Source: an uncultured Tessaracoccus sp.
GTDB lineage: Bacteria > Actinomycetota > Actinomycetes > Propionibacteriales > Propionibacteriaceae
Direction of reading: 5' to 3'
NCBI RefSeq assembly: GCF_947255005.1
Contig: NZ_CAMYFI010000034.1
Location: forward strand, 1 to 23,336
DNA length: 23,336 nucleotides
Under the pieces are notes generated by a model that did no database searches, was not told the DNA's origin, and saw only the letters and a list, made by a program, of their open reading frames with translations. Of the stretch, positions 8,405 through 15,818 are shown piece after piece (the first letter of the stretch is position 1; every line of letters starts with the position of its first letter). The position numbers and the translations under genes were made by a program.

Positions 8405-9769
8405 ATGCGCACACGTGTCGTCATCCAATCCCGACTGTCCTCGTCAAGGTTGCCTGGGAAGGCGCTCATGATGGTGGGGGGGATGCCTCTGCTGGAACTT
8501 ATTGCCCGCCGTGCCGCTCGCACAGGTTTCGAAGTGGTGGTCGCCACCAGCGTTGAATCCTACGACGACCGTATCGCCCAAGTATTGCAAGACACCGATG
8601 TGCCCGTCGTACGGGGATCGCTCGACGACGTATTGGGCAGGTTCCTCGTCGCAACGTCGGATTTGGAAGAGGACGACACCGTCATCCGGCTTACCGGCGA
8701 CAATCCGGTGATCGACGCAGACCTGATCCAAGAAATCATCGACGCAGTGAAGGACGCAGGTCTTGAATACGGACTGTACGACATGGGGCGGGTGCCGGAG
8801 GGCCTGGGCGTCGAAGTGTTCCCCGTGCGGTTGTTGCGTCAGGCCGCGCGTGAGGCGACGGCCCCCTTTGATCGGGAGCACGTCACTCCTTGGATTCGCC
8901 GACACACGGAGGAGCTGAGTTACGCGCCGAAGGCAAATCCCGGCCATCCGAGTATCTATCGGGTCTCGGTGGACTGTCTCCACGACTTCACCCGGGTCTC
9001 GCGTCTCTTCGACGCGTTCGCTGATCCGGTGAGCGTCGCTTGGCAGGACATCATGAACCTCCTCATCGCCCAGGTCCGTGCGCTCGGGCCCACGGCGTGT
9101 GAAGTGCCTGGGGCCCCGCGACGCATCACGTCACTCTTGCTCGGCGTCGGCAAACTCAAGGATCACTCGACCGAGACTCAGGCGGCCGCCACGCGCGCGA
9201 TCTTTACCCGCGCCGCCGAGGCCGGCATCTCCGACGTCGTGTGCACCGCAGAAGAGGCGCCGATTATCAACACCGGCATTCTTCCCATGCTGAAGCAGCG
9301 CATGGGAGTTTCCATCGCGTTGCCCGCGGTGTCTGGTGAGGAATGCCCAACGACACAGCTGCGCTACCTCCTCGAGCGGGCGAGGGTCACGTCGGGGCAT
9401 GCGTCGCTGCGCGGGGTGCTCCTCGACGGCGCGGACCTCGAATCAGAACATGCCGCCGAACTCATCGCCGTCCTCTCCGAGTATGTCGAGGAGGGCGCCG
9501 TCGCCGAGATCGGGACGCTGCTCGCGCCCGGTCAGTGCCTCAGGGCGGAAGAGTTCCCGCAGGTGCAGGTGGTGGCCGCCGCTGTCGAGGCCGAAGGTGC
9601 GCTCGATTGCCTCCGTAGCTGGAAGGCCGCTGGGCGCACGTCGCTTGGCATTTCCCACAGCAAGGAGCCGGCAGTGGTGGGCGCAGCGCTCACCAGCGGC
9701 GCAGTGCATAGCGTGGTGGTGCAGCCATCCAGCCACCGCGAATTGACGAGTCTGCTCACTGTGGGTTGA
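8405..9769 (+). CDS. SpsF/PseF-like cytidylyltransferase fused to a degenerate aldo/keto reductase-like domain
   Basis: Residues 1-~235 match the SpsF/PseF/NeuA group, which activates acidic sugars to CMP derivatives. VVIQSRLSSSRLPGKAL at 5-21 is the nucleotide-binding loop, TGDNPVIDADLI at 97-108 the metal/sugar region, and FDREHVTPWIRRH at 155-167 the C-terminal signature. Residues ~240-454 follow an aldo/keto reductase pattern strand by strand, in step with the barrel in the gene two upstream: LLLGVGK, AAEAGISDVVCTAEEAP, LRGVLLDGAD, EEGAVAEIG and a final SGAVHSVVVQPS. The catalytic residues are gone: Asp and Tyr are absent, Lys is replaced near 305 and His by Asp341. The domain may be structural or a partner-binding platform. 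It is the last gene of the operon; the start is 16 bp past the SDR stop, with GAGGGG upstream at long spacing. Confidence 0.82.
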   Translation: MRTRVVIQSRLSSSRLPGKALMMVGGMPLLELIARRAARTGFEVVVATSVESYDDRIAQVLQDTDVPVVRGSLDDVLGRFLVATSDLEEDDTVIRLTGDNPVIDADLIQEIIDAVKDAGLEYGLYDMGRVPEGLGVEVFPVRLLRQAAREATAPFDREHVTPWIRRHTEELSYAPKANPGHPSIYRVSVDCLHDFTRVSRLFDAFADPVSVAWQDIMNLLIAQVRALGPTACEVPGAPRRITSLLLGVGKLKDHSTETQAAATRAIFTRAAEAGISDVVCTAEEAPIINTGILPMLKQRMGVSIALPAVSGEECPTTQLRYLLERARVTSGHASLRGVLLDGADLESEHAAELIAVLSEYVEEGAVAEIGTLLAPGQCLRAEEFPQVQVVAAAVEAEGALDCLRSWKAAGRTSLGISHSKEPAVVGAALTSGAVHSVVVQPSSHRELTSLLTVG

Positions 9770-9779
9770 TTCCCCGGAT

Positions 9780-9824
9780 AATGGTGTGGGTCCGCAACCC
9801 TTGAGGTTGTGGACCCACACCATT
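9780..9824. terminator. Strong bidirectional hairpin between convergent genes
   Basis: A 20-bp stem with one G:T wobble (9780-9799 with 9805-9824) and a 5-nt loop (CTTGA). It lies 10 bp past the cytidylyltransferase stop and 13 bp before the stop of the convergent Ltp-repeat gene, so it can serve both. Confidence 0.82.
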
Positions 9825-9837
9825 TACTTTATGGAGG

Positions 9838-10938
9838 TTAGGAGAGCCCGAACACGTGCCTGGCGGCGAAGGTTGCCTCCCCGTAGGTAAACAGGTCGTA
9901 CTCTTCGAGTTGGTAGACCAAGTCGCCGTACGTGAAGTCGTCCCAAAGCTCGAGGTAGCTCTGCGCCGACAGCACTGCCTGGTAGTACCAGTTGGCTCCG
10001 CTGTGGTCGACGCCGAATACCGCCTGGCCGTGCGTGAACTCATCGTAATCTCTGAGTTGCTCGATGAGTCCCTCGCGCGAGAATGGCGTTGACTGCAGAT
10101 AGCTTCTCGCCTGAAGCATCGATTGGGCGTACCAGTTGGCTCCGCTGTGGTCGACGCCGTACGTGGCCTCGGCGGTGGTGTAGCCCTCATAGACGAGCTG
10201 TCCTATCAGCCCATCCCGGGAGAAGGGCATGAACCGCAGGTACTGCCTGGCTTCGGCCACCGCCTTCGCATGCCTCGCGGTCGTGCCGGTTCGCACGATG
10301 TTGAACTGGCGCGAACGCACGATGCCGCCGGGTACTTGTGCCGCGATACGGTAGGTGTGCGTGCCGGGGTCGTTGATGCCGTAGATGAGCGGGATGGAGT
10401 ATCCGCCCTTGCTGTTGGTTACACGTTTCTGCGAAGTGACCCAGCGGCCGGAGAGGTTCACTTCCGTCCACACAGGGACCGACTTGGTGACCCCTTTGAC
10501 GGTCCCCCAGGCGTTGGTCATGTGGCCCAGGGGTTTGGACTGGACATGGCTCACGCTGATCGAGTAATTCCAAGTGCGGACGATAGTGAAGGGCTCGGAG
10601 CGCACCACCGAGCCGTCGGGAGTCAAGGCGCTGACTCGGAATTGGTGCGTTCCCTCCTGATTCATGCCGTAGGTCAGGGGAAGAGCGTAGCCGCCACTGG
10701 CGTTCGTGGTGCCCTTCTGCGAGGTCAGCCACCGGCCGCCTACGTAGGCTTCGGTCCAGACAGCGACGGGGGCTTGGACGGTTCTGACGGTACCCCACAC
10801 GTTGGTCCTCTCGCCCATGGGTTTGGTGTGGACGTGGCCGGTGGAGATGGAATAGACGGTTTCCGCCTGCGCGGGAGCGAGCGTGCACAGCACGAGGGCG
10901 ATGACTGCCGTAGTCGTCGCCAGGAATCTTCTGGTCAT
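9838..10938 (-). CDS. Secreted protein: two wall-type repeats plus Ltp (host cell surface-exposed lipoprotein) repeats
   Basis: An exported 366-residue protein. A signal peptide covers residues 1-25 and ends in AQA before Glu26; there is no lipobox Cys at the cleavage site, so it is not an obvious lipoprotein. Residues 30-125 and 126-221 are two copies of a ~96-residue repeat with the core WTEAYVGGRWLTSQKGTTN...GGYALPLTYG. Residues ~224-366 hold three ~45-residue helical units of the Ltp type (ARxYL...FSRxGLIxQL...YGVDHSGANWY). Ltp of Streptococcus phage TP-J34 excludes superinfecting phage; bacterial proteins with these repeats are mostly uncharacterised. The start is supported by TAGAAT 7 nt upstream (leaderless pattern). 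The same repeat occurs in the next two genes. Confidence 0.82.
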   Translation of the reverse strand: MTRRFLATTTAVIALVLCTLAPAQAETVYSISTGHVHTKPMGERTNVWGTVRTVQAPVAVWTEAYVGGRWLTSQKGTTNASGGYALPLTYGMNQEGTHQFRVSALTPDGSVVRSEPFTIVRTWNYSISVSHVQSKPLGHMTNAWGTVKGVTKSVPVWTEVNLSGRWVTSQKRVTNSKGGYSIPLIYGINDPGTHTYRIAAQVPGGIVRSRQFNIVRTGTTARHAKAVAEARQYLRFMPFSRDGLIGQLVYEGYTTAEATYGVDHSGANWYAQSMLQARSYLQSTPFSREGLIEQLRDYDEFTHGQAVFGVDHSGANWYYQAVLSAQSYLELWDDFTYGDLVYQLEEYDLFTYGEATFAARHVFGLS

Positions 10939-10945
10939 GGCAGGG

Positions 10946-10951
10946 ATTCTA
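10946..10951 (-). promoter_or_regulatory. Candidate -10 box TAGAAT for the Ltp-repeat gene
   Basis: TAGAAT on the minus strand lies 7 nt before the ATG and matches the -10 consensus closely. There is no Shine-Dalgarno, so the mRNA is probably leaderless. The terminator hairpin just upstream (10984-11031) suggests this gene is transcribed separately from the L,D-transpeptidase gene. Confidence 0.55.
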
Positions 10952-10983
10952 GGGGAACATCGTCGCGAGACGGGGTGGAATCA

Positions 10984-11031
10984 CACGAAGGGCCTCCGCC
11001 GCGAGCAATGTGGCGGCAGAGGCCCTTCGTG
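10984..11031 (-). terminator. Hairpin terminator after the L,D-transpeptidase gene
   Basis: A 19-bp stem with one wobble pair (10984-11002 with 11013-11031) and a 10-nt loop begins 22 bp past the stop codon of the transpeptidase gene. It is long and GC-rich, with no T-run. Confidence 0.78.
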
Positions 11032-11053
11032 CTAGGGGTTTATCAGTGGGTTA

Positions 11054-12376
11054 TCAGTACACGACGACCTTGTCACCGTTGCGGATCTGCTTGTACATCC
11101 AGTCCAGGGTCTTGGCGTCGCGGATGTTGATACAGCCGCCCGAACCAGGGTGGTTCCAGCCCACGCGAGCGAAGTTCGACGAGTAGTGCACGGCCTGGCC
11201 GCCGTTGAAGAACATCGCCCACGGCATCTCAGTGCCGTAGATACTGGAGACGTGGTGCCGCGACTTGAAGTACACGTAGTGCACGCCGTTGCGTGTCGGG
11301 TTGCTGCGGGCGCCAAAGCGGGCATCCAGCACCTTCACTACCTTGCCGTTCACCACGTAGTAGAGTTTCCGATCTTTCTTCGACGCGCACATCACGCGAG
11401 CGCCGGTGTAGCAACGCGAGTCAATGTTGTAGGCGGGGTTGGTGCGCCGGAAGGTGACAGCGCTGGTGCGCACTACTGTGCCGTTGGGGTATTTGCCGGC
11501 CACGCGGAACTTGAAGGTGAGGGCGTGCTTCTCGCCGTAGGTCAGGGGGAGGCTGTAGCCGCCCCGGTTGTTGGTGGTGCCGCGCTGGGAGACGATCCAC
11601 TTGCCGTTGACCTGGACCTCGGTCCACACCGGGATGTTGCTGCCCCGATCGAATGTGCCCCACGCGTACGACTTGGAACCGGCCACCGTCGTGCCCGCAG
11701 AGTTCACGGTCGGGAGGGCGTAGCGCACCACCTGGAAGGGTGCAGTGCGCACGATCGAACCGTCTGCGAGCCGGGCGCGGACGCGAAATGTCTTCGTGCC
11801 GCGGGAGTTAGCCCCATAAGTGAGAGGAAGCGCATAGCCGCCGTGTGCGTTGGTACGGCCCTTCTGCGAGGTCAGCCACCTGCCGCCGACATAGGCCTCG
11901 GTCCAGACGGAGACTCGATTCCCTCCGTCGATGGTGCCCCAGACGTTGCCAACCTCGCCGACGAACTTTGGGGACGCGAACGACCTGGTCGGAGCCGCGA
12001 GGCGGTGCTGGACGACTGGTTCGGAGGCTACATCGCCAACGACCGCGCGCAACGTGTGCTTGCCGACGGCTAGGGCTTTCCCGCTGAGATTGAGGCTGTA
12101 CCCGCTCGACGAGTTAAGTTCGGTGGTGCCAAACGTTACCCACTTGCCGTCCACCTGCACCTGCGCCCTGACACGCTTACTGTTGCAGCCGACTGCCGAA
12201 CCCCACATGCCTGCGCCGATGTCGGCAGGCTTCACAGCGGCCACGTTGGCGGTCACGGTGCAGGTGGTTGGTGCGGCGTTGGCCGTCACCGTGCCAGCCA
12301 AGCCCGTGGCTGCGGTGAGGGCCACGGCGGCGACGGTACGCCACACTTTCCCTGAGGTGCGAACTGCGAAGGTCAT
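11054..12376 (-). CDS. Secreted L,D-transpeptidase (YkuD) with wall-type repeats
   Basis: Likely forms 3-3 peptidoglycan cross-links or anchors proteins to peptidoglycan outside the membrane. The 440-residue reading has a signal peptide at 1-34 ending in ANA. A divergent repeat covers ~39-126, followed by two good copies at 127-218 and 219-312 (WTEAYVGGRWLTSQKG, WTEVQVNGKWIVSQRG). The YkuD domain covers ~325-440, with His397 and the catalytic Cys415 in HYSSNFARVGW...GSGGCIN. ATG at 12374-12376 was chosen because GGGAG lies 8 nt upstream and the signal peptide then starts properly; the open frame continues to 12442, but that extension has no such support. The repeats probably replace the Ig-like domains found in other actinobacterial L,D-transpeptidases. 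Confidence 0.9.
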   Translation of the reverse strand: MTFAVRTSGKVWRTVAAVALTAATGLAGTVTANAAPTTCTVTANVAAVKPADIGAGMWGSAVGCNSKRVRAQVQVDGKWVTFGTTELNSSSGYSLNLSGKALAVGKHTLRAVVGDVASEPVVQHRLAAPTRSFASPKFVGEVGNVWGTIDGGNRVSVWTEAYVGGRWLTSQKGRTNAHGGYALPLTYGANSRGTKTFRVRARLADGSIVRTAPFQVVRYALPTVNSAGTTVAGSKSYAWGTFDRGSNIPVWTEVQVNGKWIVSQRGTTNNRGGYSLPLTYGEKHALTFKFRVAGKYPNGTVVRTSAVTFRRTNPAYNIDSRCYTGARVMCASKKDRKLYYVVNGKVVKVLDARFGARSNPTRNGVHYVYFKSRHHVSSIYGTEMPWAMFFNGGQAVHYSSNFARVGWNHPGSGGCINIRDAKTLDWMYKQIRNGDKVVVY

Positions 12377-12448
12377 GGTTCCCGCTCCCAGTAGGTAGAT
12401 CGATGTGCTGGTGCCCAGGCATCCAGCTAGTACATCATCCAACCATTC

Positions 12449-12485
12449 GGCCCCCTATATCAAACCAGGGGGTCAATAGGGGGCC
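12449..12485. terminator. Perfect inverted repeat upstream of the L,D-transpeptidase gene
   Basis: GGCCCCCTAT (12449-12458) and ATAGGGGGCC (12476-12485) form a 10-bp perfect stem with a 17-nt loop. It lies 94 bp past the stop of the M15-like gene and 72 bp before the transpeptidase start. It could be a terminator for the former or an operator for the latter. The remainder of the 203-bp gap shows no gene. Confidence 0.5.
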
Positions 12486-12579
12486 AACGGCAGGCAAAAT
12501 GTGAAGTTCCTGCCAACTAGCCGGGGAGCCTGTAGTGCAGACAGACCCCTGGCGGGGCGTCGCGCAGTCGTTGACCAGG

Positions 12580-14190
12580 TCAGGGCGTCGAGACGTGCAC
12601 GTGGTCGTAGTGGTCGGCCGTCGGGTTGCCACGCGACGACATCCACCGCCAGCCGTCGGCTGCACGTTGGGCCGTCCAGATTCGGCGTTGGTAGATGATC
12701 TCCGTGACTCCGAGTGTCTTGTGGTGGCGTTGGAGCATGAGGGCCAGATCCCAGCCACGCGGACCGGAGACCATGACGTCGAAGGCCCGCCCCGTCGGGT
12801 GGTGCGACGCGTACCCGCGACGCTGTACGCCGAGATAGCGTGTGAACTCAGGAAACTCGTGGCACACCGCACGCATCGCGTTGCGGGTGGTGGTGCGCAC
12901 GTAGCGTTCACCGGAGGCACTTCGAGGGCAGTGGGAGAAATTGAAGCCGCGTCTGGTGAGCGTGAACTCGCTCGTGCGCACGACCTCGCCGTTCGGGTAA
13001 CGGCCCGCAACCCGCCAACGGGTCTGACCGATCTGCGCCGAGCCGTAGGTGAGTGGCAGTGAGTAGGTGCCGTTGGCCTGCGTGGTGCCCTTTTGGGACG
13101 TCAGCCAGCGACCGCCAACATTGACCTCCGTCCAGACAGGGATTGAGGATCCGCCGGGGAACCAACCCCACGTGTGGGTTTGCTCTTTGTGCAGTTTGGT
13201 TCCAGCGCTGTTCGCGGTTGGACGCGGCGTACGGGTGAGCGTGAAGGGTCTCGAGTGGCCGACGCGACCGTCGTTGTAGCGGCTGGCGATGCGGAACTGG
13301 TGGGCGCCGGCAGCGTGTGACCCGTAGGTGAGGGGGATGGAGTACTGGCCCCACTTGTTGGTTGTACGGACCTGCGACGTGAGCCAACGGCCGCCGACAT
13401 ACACCTCAGTCCATACATGCTGGCCAGCCTGCCCGGCGATGGTGCCCCAGGCGTGTGTGGTCTCGCCGACGCGCTTCCTGCCCGCAGTGTTCGCGGTGGG
13501 CAGGGCGAACCGCGTCAACATCACGCGGTCGGTCGAATGTTCGATGCCCCCCGGCAACTCGGCGACGACACGCCAGAACTGGTTGCCTGCGTGGTTGATG
13601 GCGTGGCTGGTGCCGATCGTGTAGCCGCCGTGAGCGTTGGTGCGGCCACGTTCGACGGTCCGCCAGGCGCCGTTGATGAGCAGTTCACTGCGGATTGCCG
13701 TGTTTGCGGCACCACGGAAGGTGCCCCAGGCGCCAGTCCGTTCTCCGGCGAACCGTGCCCTGGCGTTGGTCACGCTCGCCTCGCCGACACGAAGGACGGT
13801 GTTACTTTCGAGCTCGGTTTCCGAGTCGCCGAACTCGCCGACGACGCGCCAGCGGTATGTGCCGACGCGGGTGTCCGAGGGGGCGATCGAGAACGAGAAC
13901 GCACCGTCACCTGTGGTGCCAACAGCCAAATGGCGGTCCCAGGTGCCGCCAGCTGAGCTCAACTCAAGTCGAAGCCGCCCTTCACCGCAGTCGGTGACTG
14001 TGCCATTCACCTTGAGGGTCGACTCAGGAAGTTGTATGCCCGAGGAGCTTGCGTTTGCGACGCATTGCGTCGTTGGTCCAGGTGTGGGCGTCTCTTCCGC
14101 GTTGGCTGCCAGTGGTTGCGCGCAAACCAGGGTGCTCGTCAGAGCGGCGATGGCAAGGTGTTTCGGCGTGTGGGAACGTCGCAGTTGCAT
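12580..14190 (-). CDS. Secreted M15/LAS-type metallopeptidase-like protein with wall-type repeats
   Basis: An exported 536-residue protein, probably acting on peptidoglycan. The signal peptide is 1-31, ending ANA before Glu32. A divergent beta-rich unit covers ~43-135, then three repeats at ~138-228, 229-321 and 322-413, with WG landmarks at 155, 248 and 341 (period 93). The C-terminal domain (~420-536) has the LAS zinc pattern SxHxxGxAxD as Ser462/His464/Asp471 and HVH at 530-532. It resembles the actinobacterial ARB-07466/VldE-like C-terminal domain more than VanX or VanY. ATG at 14188-14190 has GGAGGAG upstream (10 nt). Whether it cleaves peptide bonds is not shown by sequence. Confidence 0.85.
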   Translation of the reverse strand: MQLRRSHTPKHLAIAALTSTLVCAQPLAANAEETPTPGPTTQCVANASSSGIQLPESTLKVNGTVTDCGEGRLRLELSSAGGTWDRHLAVGTTGDGAFSFSIAPSDTRVGTYRWRVVGEFGDSETELESNTVLRVGEASVTNARARFAGERTGAWGTFRGAANTAIRSELLINGAWRTVERGRTNAHGGYTIGTSHAINHAGNQFWRVVAELPGGIEHSTDRVMLTRFALPTANTAGRKRVGETTHAWGTIAGQAGQHVWTEVYVGGRWLTSQVRTTNKWGQYSIPLTYGSHAAGAHQFRIASRYNDGRVGHSRPFTLTRTPRPTANSAGTKLHKEQTHTWGWFPGGSSIPVWTEVNVGGRWLTSQKGTTQANGTYSLPLTYGSAQIGQTRWRVAGRYPNGEVVRTSEFTLTRRGFNFSHCPRSASGERYVRTTTRNAMRAVCHEFPEFTRYLGVQRRGYASHHPTGRAFDVMVSGPRGWDLALMLQRHHKTLGVTEIIYQRRIWTAQRAADGWRWMSSRGNPTADHYDHVHVSTP

Positions 14191-14281
14191 GGCGTGGTCT
14201 CTCCTCCAGGGCCTCAACTCTCGTAGATACACACAAGAATCGCATCCTGAGGAATTCTCAGCAAGTTTTTAGGGGACTCCG

Positions 14282-14311
14282 GGAGGGCCCCGATGGCTAT
14301 CGCGGCCCTCC
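14282..14311 (-). terminator. Hairpin terminator after argG
   Basis: An 8-bp stem GGAGGGCC/GGCCCTCC (14282-14289, 14304-14311) extends by a further CGAT/ATCG pairing with a 4-nt loop. It begins 18 bp past the argG stop. Confidence 0.65.
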
Positions 14312-14329
14312 GTTCTCAACTGAGGGGAT

Positions 14330-15754
14330 TTAGTCCGTGCCGGTATCGAATGACGAGCGCAACCCCGCCGCGTCGATGTCGTCATCGGGCTGGGGCGCGC
14401 CCAGCTCCGCGATCTGCGCGGCGCCGCCGGCCTCGATCTCGCCGAACAGCTTCGCCTGCTGGACACCGAGCGTGCCCTGCGAGGCGTAGAGCTCGAGCTT
14501 TTCGCGTGAGTCGGCGATGTCCAGGTTGCGCATGGTGAGCTGACCGATGCGGTCGGTGGGGCCAAACGCCGAATCTTCGACGCGCTCCATTGAGAGCTTG
14601 TCGCCGTCGTAACTGAGGTTCGGGCCGGTGGTGTTCAAGATGGTGTAGTCGTCGCCGCGACGCAGCCTGAGCGTCACCTCACCCGTCACCGCCGACGCCA
14701 CCCAGCGCTGGATCGATTCGCGCAGCATGAGCGACTGTGGGTCCAGCCAGCGCCCCTCGTACAGCAGGCGGCCAAGACGCAGCCCCTGCTGGAAGTAGTT
14801 CGCGAGGGTGTCCTCGTTGTGGATTGCGGACAGGAGGCGCTCGTATGCGATCCAGAGCAACGCCATGCCGGGCGCCTCGTAGATGCCGCGCGACTTCGCC
14901 TCGATAATGCGGTTCTCGATCTGGTCAGCCATGCCCAGGCCGTGGCGGCCACCGATGGCGTTGGCCTCGATTACCAGCGCGACGGCGTCGTCGAAACGCT
15001 TGCCATTGATAGCGACGGGACGACCCTGCTCGAACGCGATGCGCACATCCTCGGTGTCGATCTTCACGGCCGGATCCCAAAACTTCACACCCATGATGGG
15101 TTCTACCGTCTCGAGTGACACGTCGAGTGCCTCGAGCGTCTTGGCCTCGTGGGTGGCACCCCAGATGTTGGCGTCGGTGGAGTAGGCCTTCTCCTTCGAG
15201 TCGCGGTAGGGGAGGCCTCGTTCGGTGAGCCACACGCTCATCTCGTCGCGGCCGCCGAGTTCGCTGACGAACTGCTCGTCGAGCCAGGGCTTATAGATGC
15301 GCAGTTGTGGGTTGGCCATGAGGCCGTAGCGGTAGAAGCGCTCGATGTCGTTGCCCTTGTAGGTGGAGCCGTCGCCCCAGATCATCACGTCGTCTTCGGC
15401 CATCGCGCGCACCAGCATGGTGCCGGTGACGGCGCGCCCGATGGGGGTGGTGTTGAAGTAGGCGCGGCCGGCTGAGCGGATGTGGAACGCGCCGCAAGCC
15501 AGCGCCGACAGGCCCTCCTCGACGAGCGGGCCGCGGACATCGACGAGCCTCGCGATCTCGGCGCCGTACTCCTTCGCGCGCCCAGGCACCGACGCGATGT
15601 CCGGCTCGTCGTACTGGCCGATGTCGGCGGTGTACGTGCAGGGAATTGCACCTGCTTCGCGCATCCAGGCCACAGCCACCGAGGTGTCGAGGCCACCAGA
15701 GAAAGCGATGCCGACGCGTTCGCCGACGGGGAGAGACGTTAGTACCTTAACCAC
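14330..15754 (-). CDS. argG: Argininosuccinate synthase (long, E. coli-type class)
   Basis: Condenses citrulline and aspartate with ATP to argininosuccinate, the seventh step of arginine synthesis, in the cytoplasm. The ATP-binding P-loop AFSGGLDTS is at 17-25. Other blocks typical of the ~447-residue class are ADIGQYDEPD, GDGSTYKGNDIERFYRYGL, YSTDANIWGATHEAKTLE and IGGRHGLGMADQIENRIIEAKSRGIYEAPG. At 474 residues it is far longer than the ~400-residue form common in other actinobacteria. The start is GTG at 15752-15754. TAGGGT lies 6 nt upstream with a CTGCCA -35-like box 17 nt before it, so the mRNA is probably leaderless. No argH or other arginine genes are in the window. Confidence 0.96.
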   Translation of the reverse strand: MVKVLTSLPVGERVGIAFSGGLDTSVAVAWMREAGAIPCTYTADIGQYDEPDIASVPGRAKEYGAEIARLVDVRGPLVEEGLSALACGAFHIRSAGRAYFNTTPIGRAVTGTMLVRAMAEDDVMIWGDGSTYKGNDIERFYRYGLMANPQLRIYKPWLDEQFVSELGGRDEMSVWLTERGLPYRDSKEKAYSTDANIWGATHEAKTLEALDVSLETVEPIMGVKFWDPAVKIDTEDVRIAFEQGRPVAINGKRFDDAVALVIEANAIGGRHGLGMADQIENRIIEAKSRGIYEAPGMALLWIAYERLLSAIHNEDTLANYFQQGLRLGRLLYEGRWLDPQSLMLRESIQRWVASAVTGEVTLRLRRGDDYTILNTTGPNLSYDGDKLSMERVEDSAFGPTDRIGQLTMRNLDIADSREKLELYASQGTLGVQQAKLFGEIEAGGAAQIAELGAPQPDDDIDAAGLRSSFDTGTD

Positions 15755-15760
15755 GCGTCT

Positions 15761-15789
15761 ACCCTAGGCCATTGGCACCCCACTGGCAG
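15761..15789 (-). promoter_or_regulatory. Candidate argG promoter
   Basis: On the minus strand, CTGCCA (15784-15789) and TAGGGT (15761-15766) are separated by 17 nt, and TAGGGT is 6 nt from the GTG start. It is the only leaderless candidate here with a reasonable -35 box at standard spacing. The 64-bp gap has no ARG-box that I can recognise. Confidence 0.5.
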
Positions 15790-15818
15790 TCTCAGTCTCG
15801 CTGAGCCTGCATCACGCT

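Noticed and set aside
9838..10938. Prophage or mobile origin of the Ltp-repeat gene
   Set aside because: No integrase, phage structural gene or attachment site is nearby, and its other domains match its chromosomal neighbours.
12377..12442. Longer start for the L,D-transpeptidase
   Set aside because: A ribosome site and a proper signal peptide fit ATG at 12376; the extra 22 residues would bury the signal peptide.
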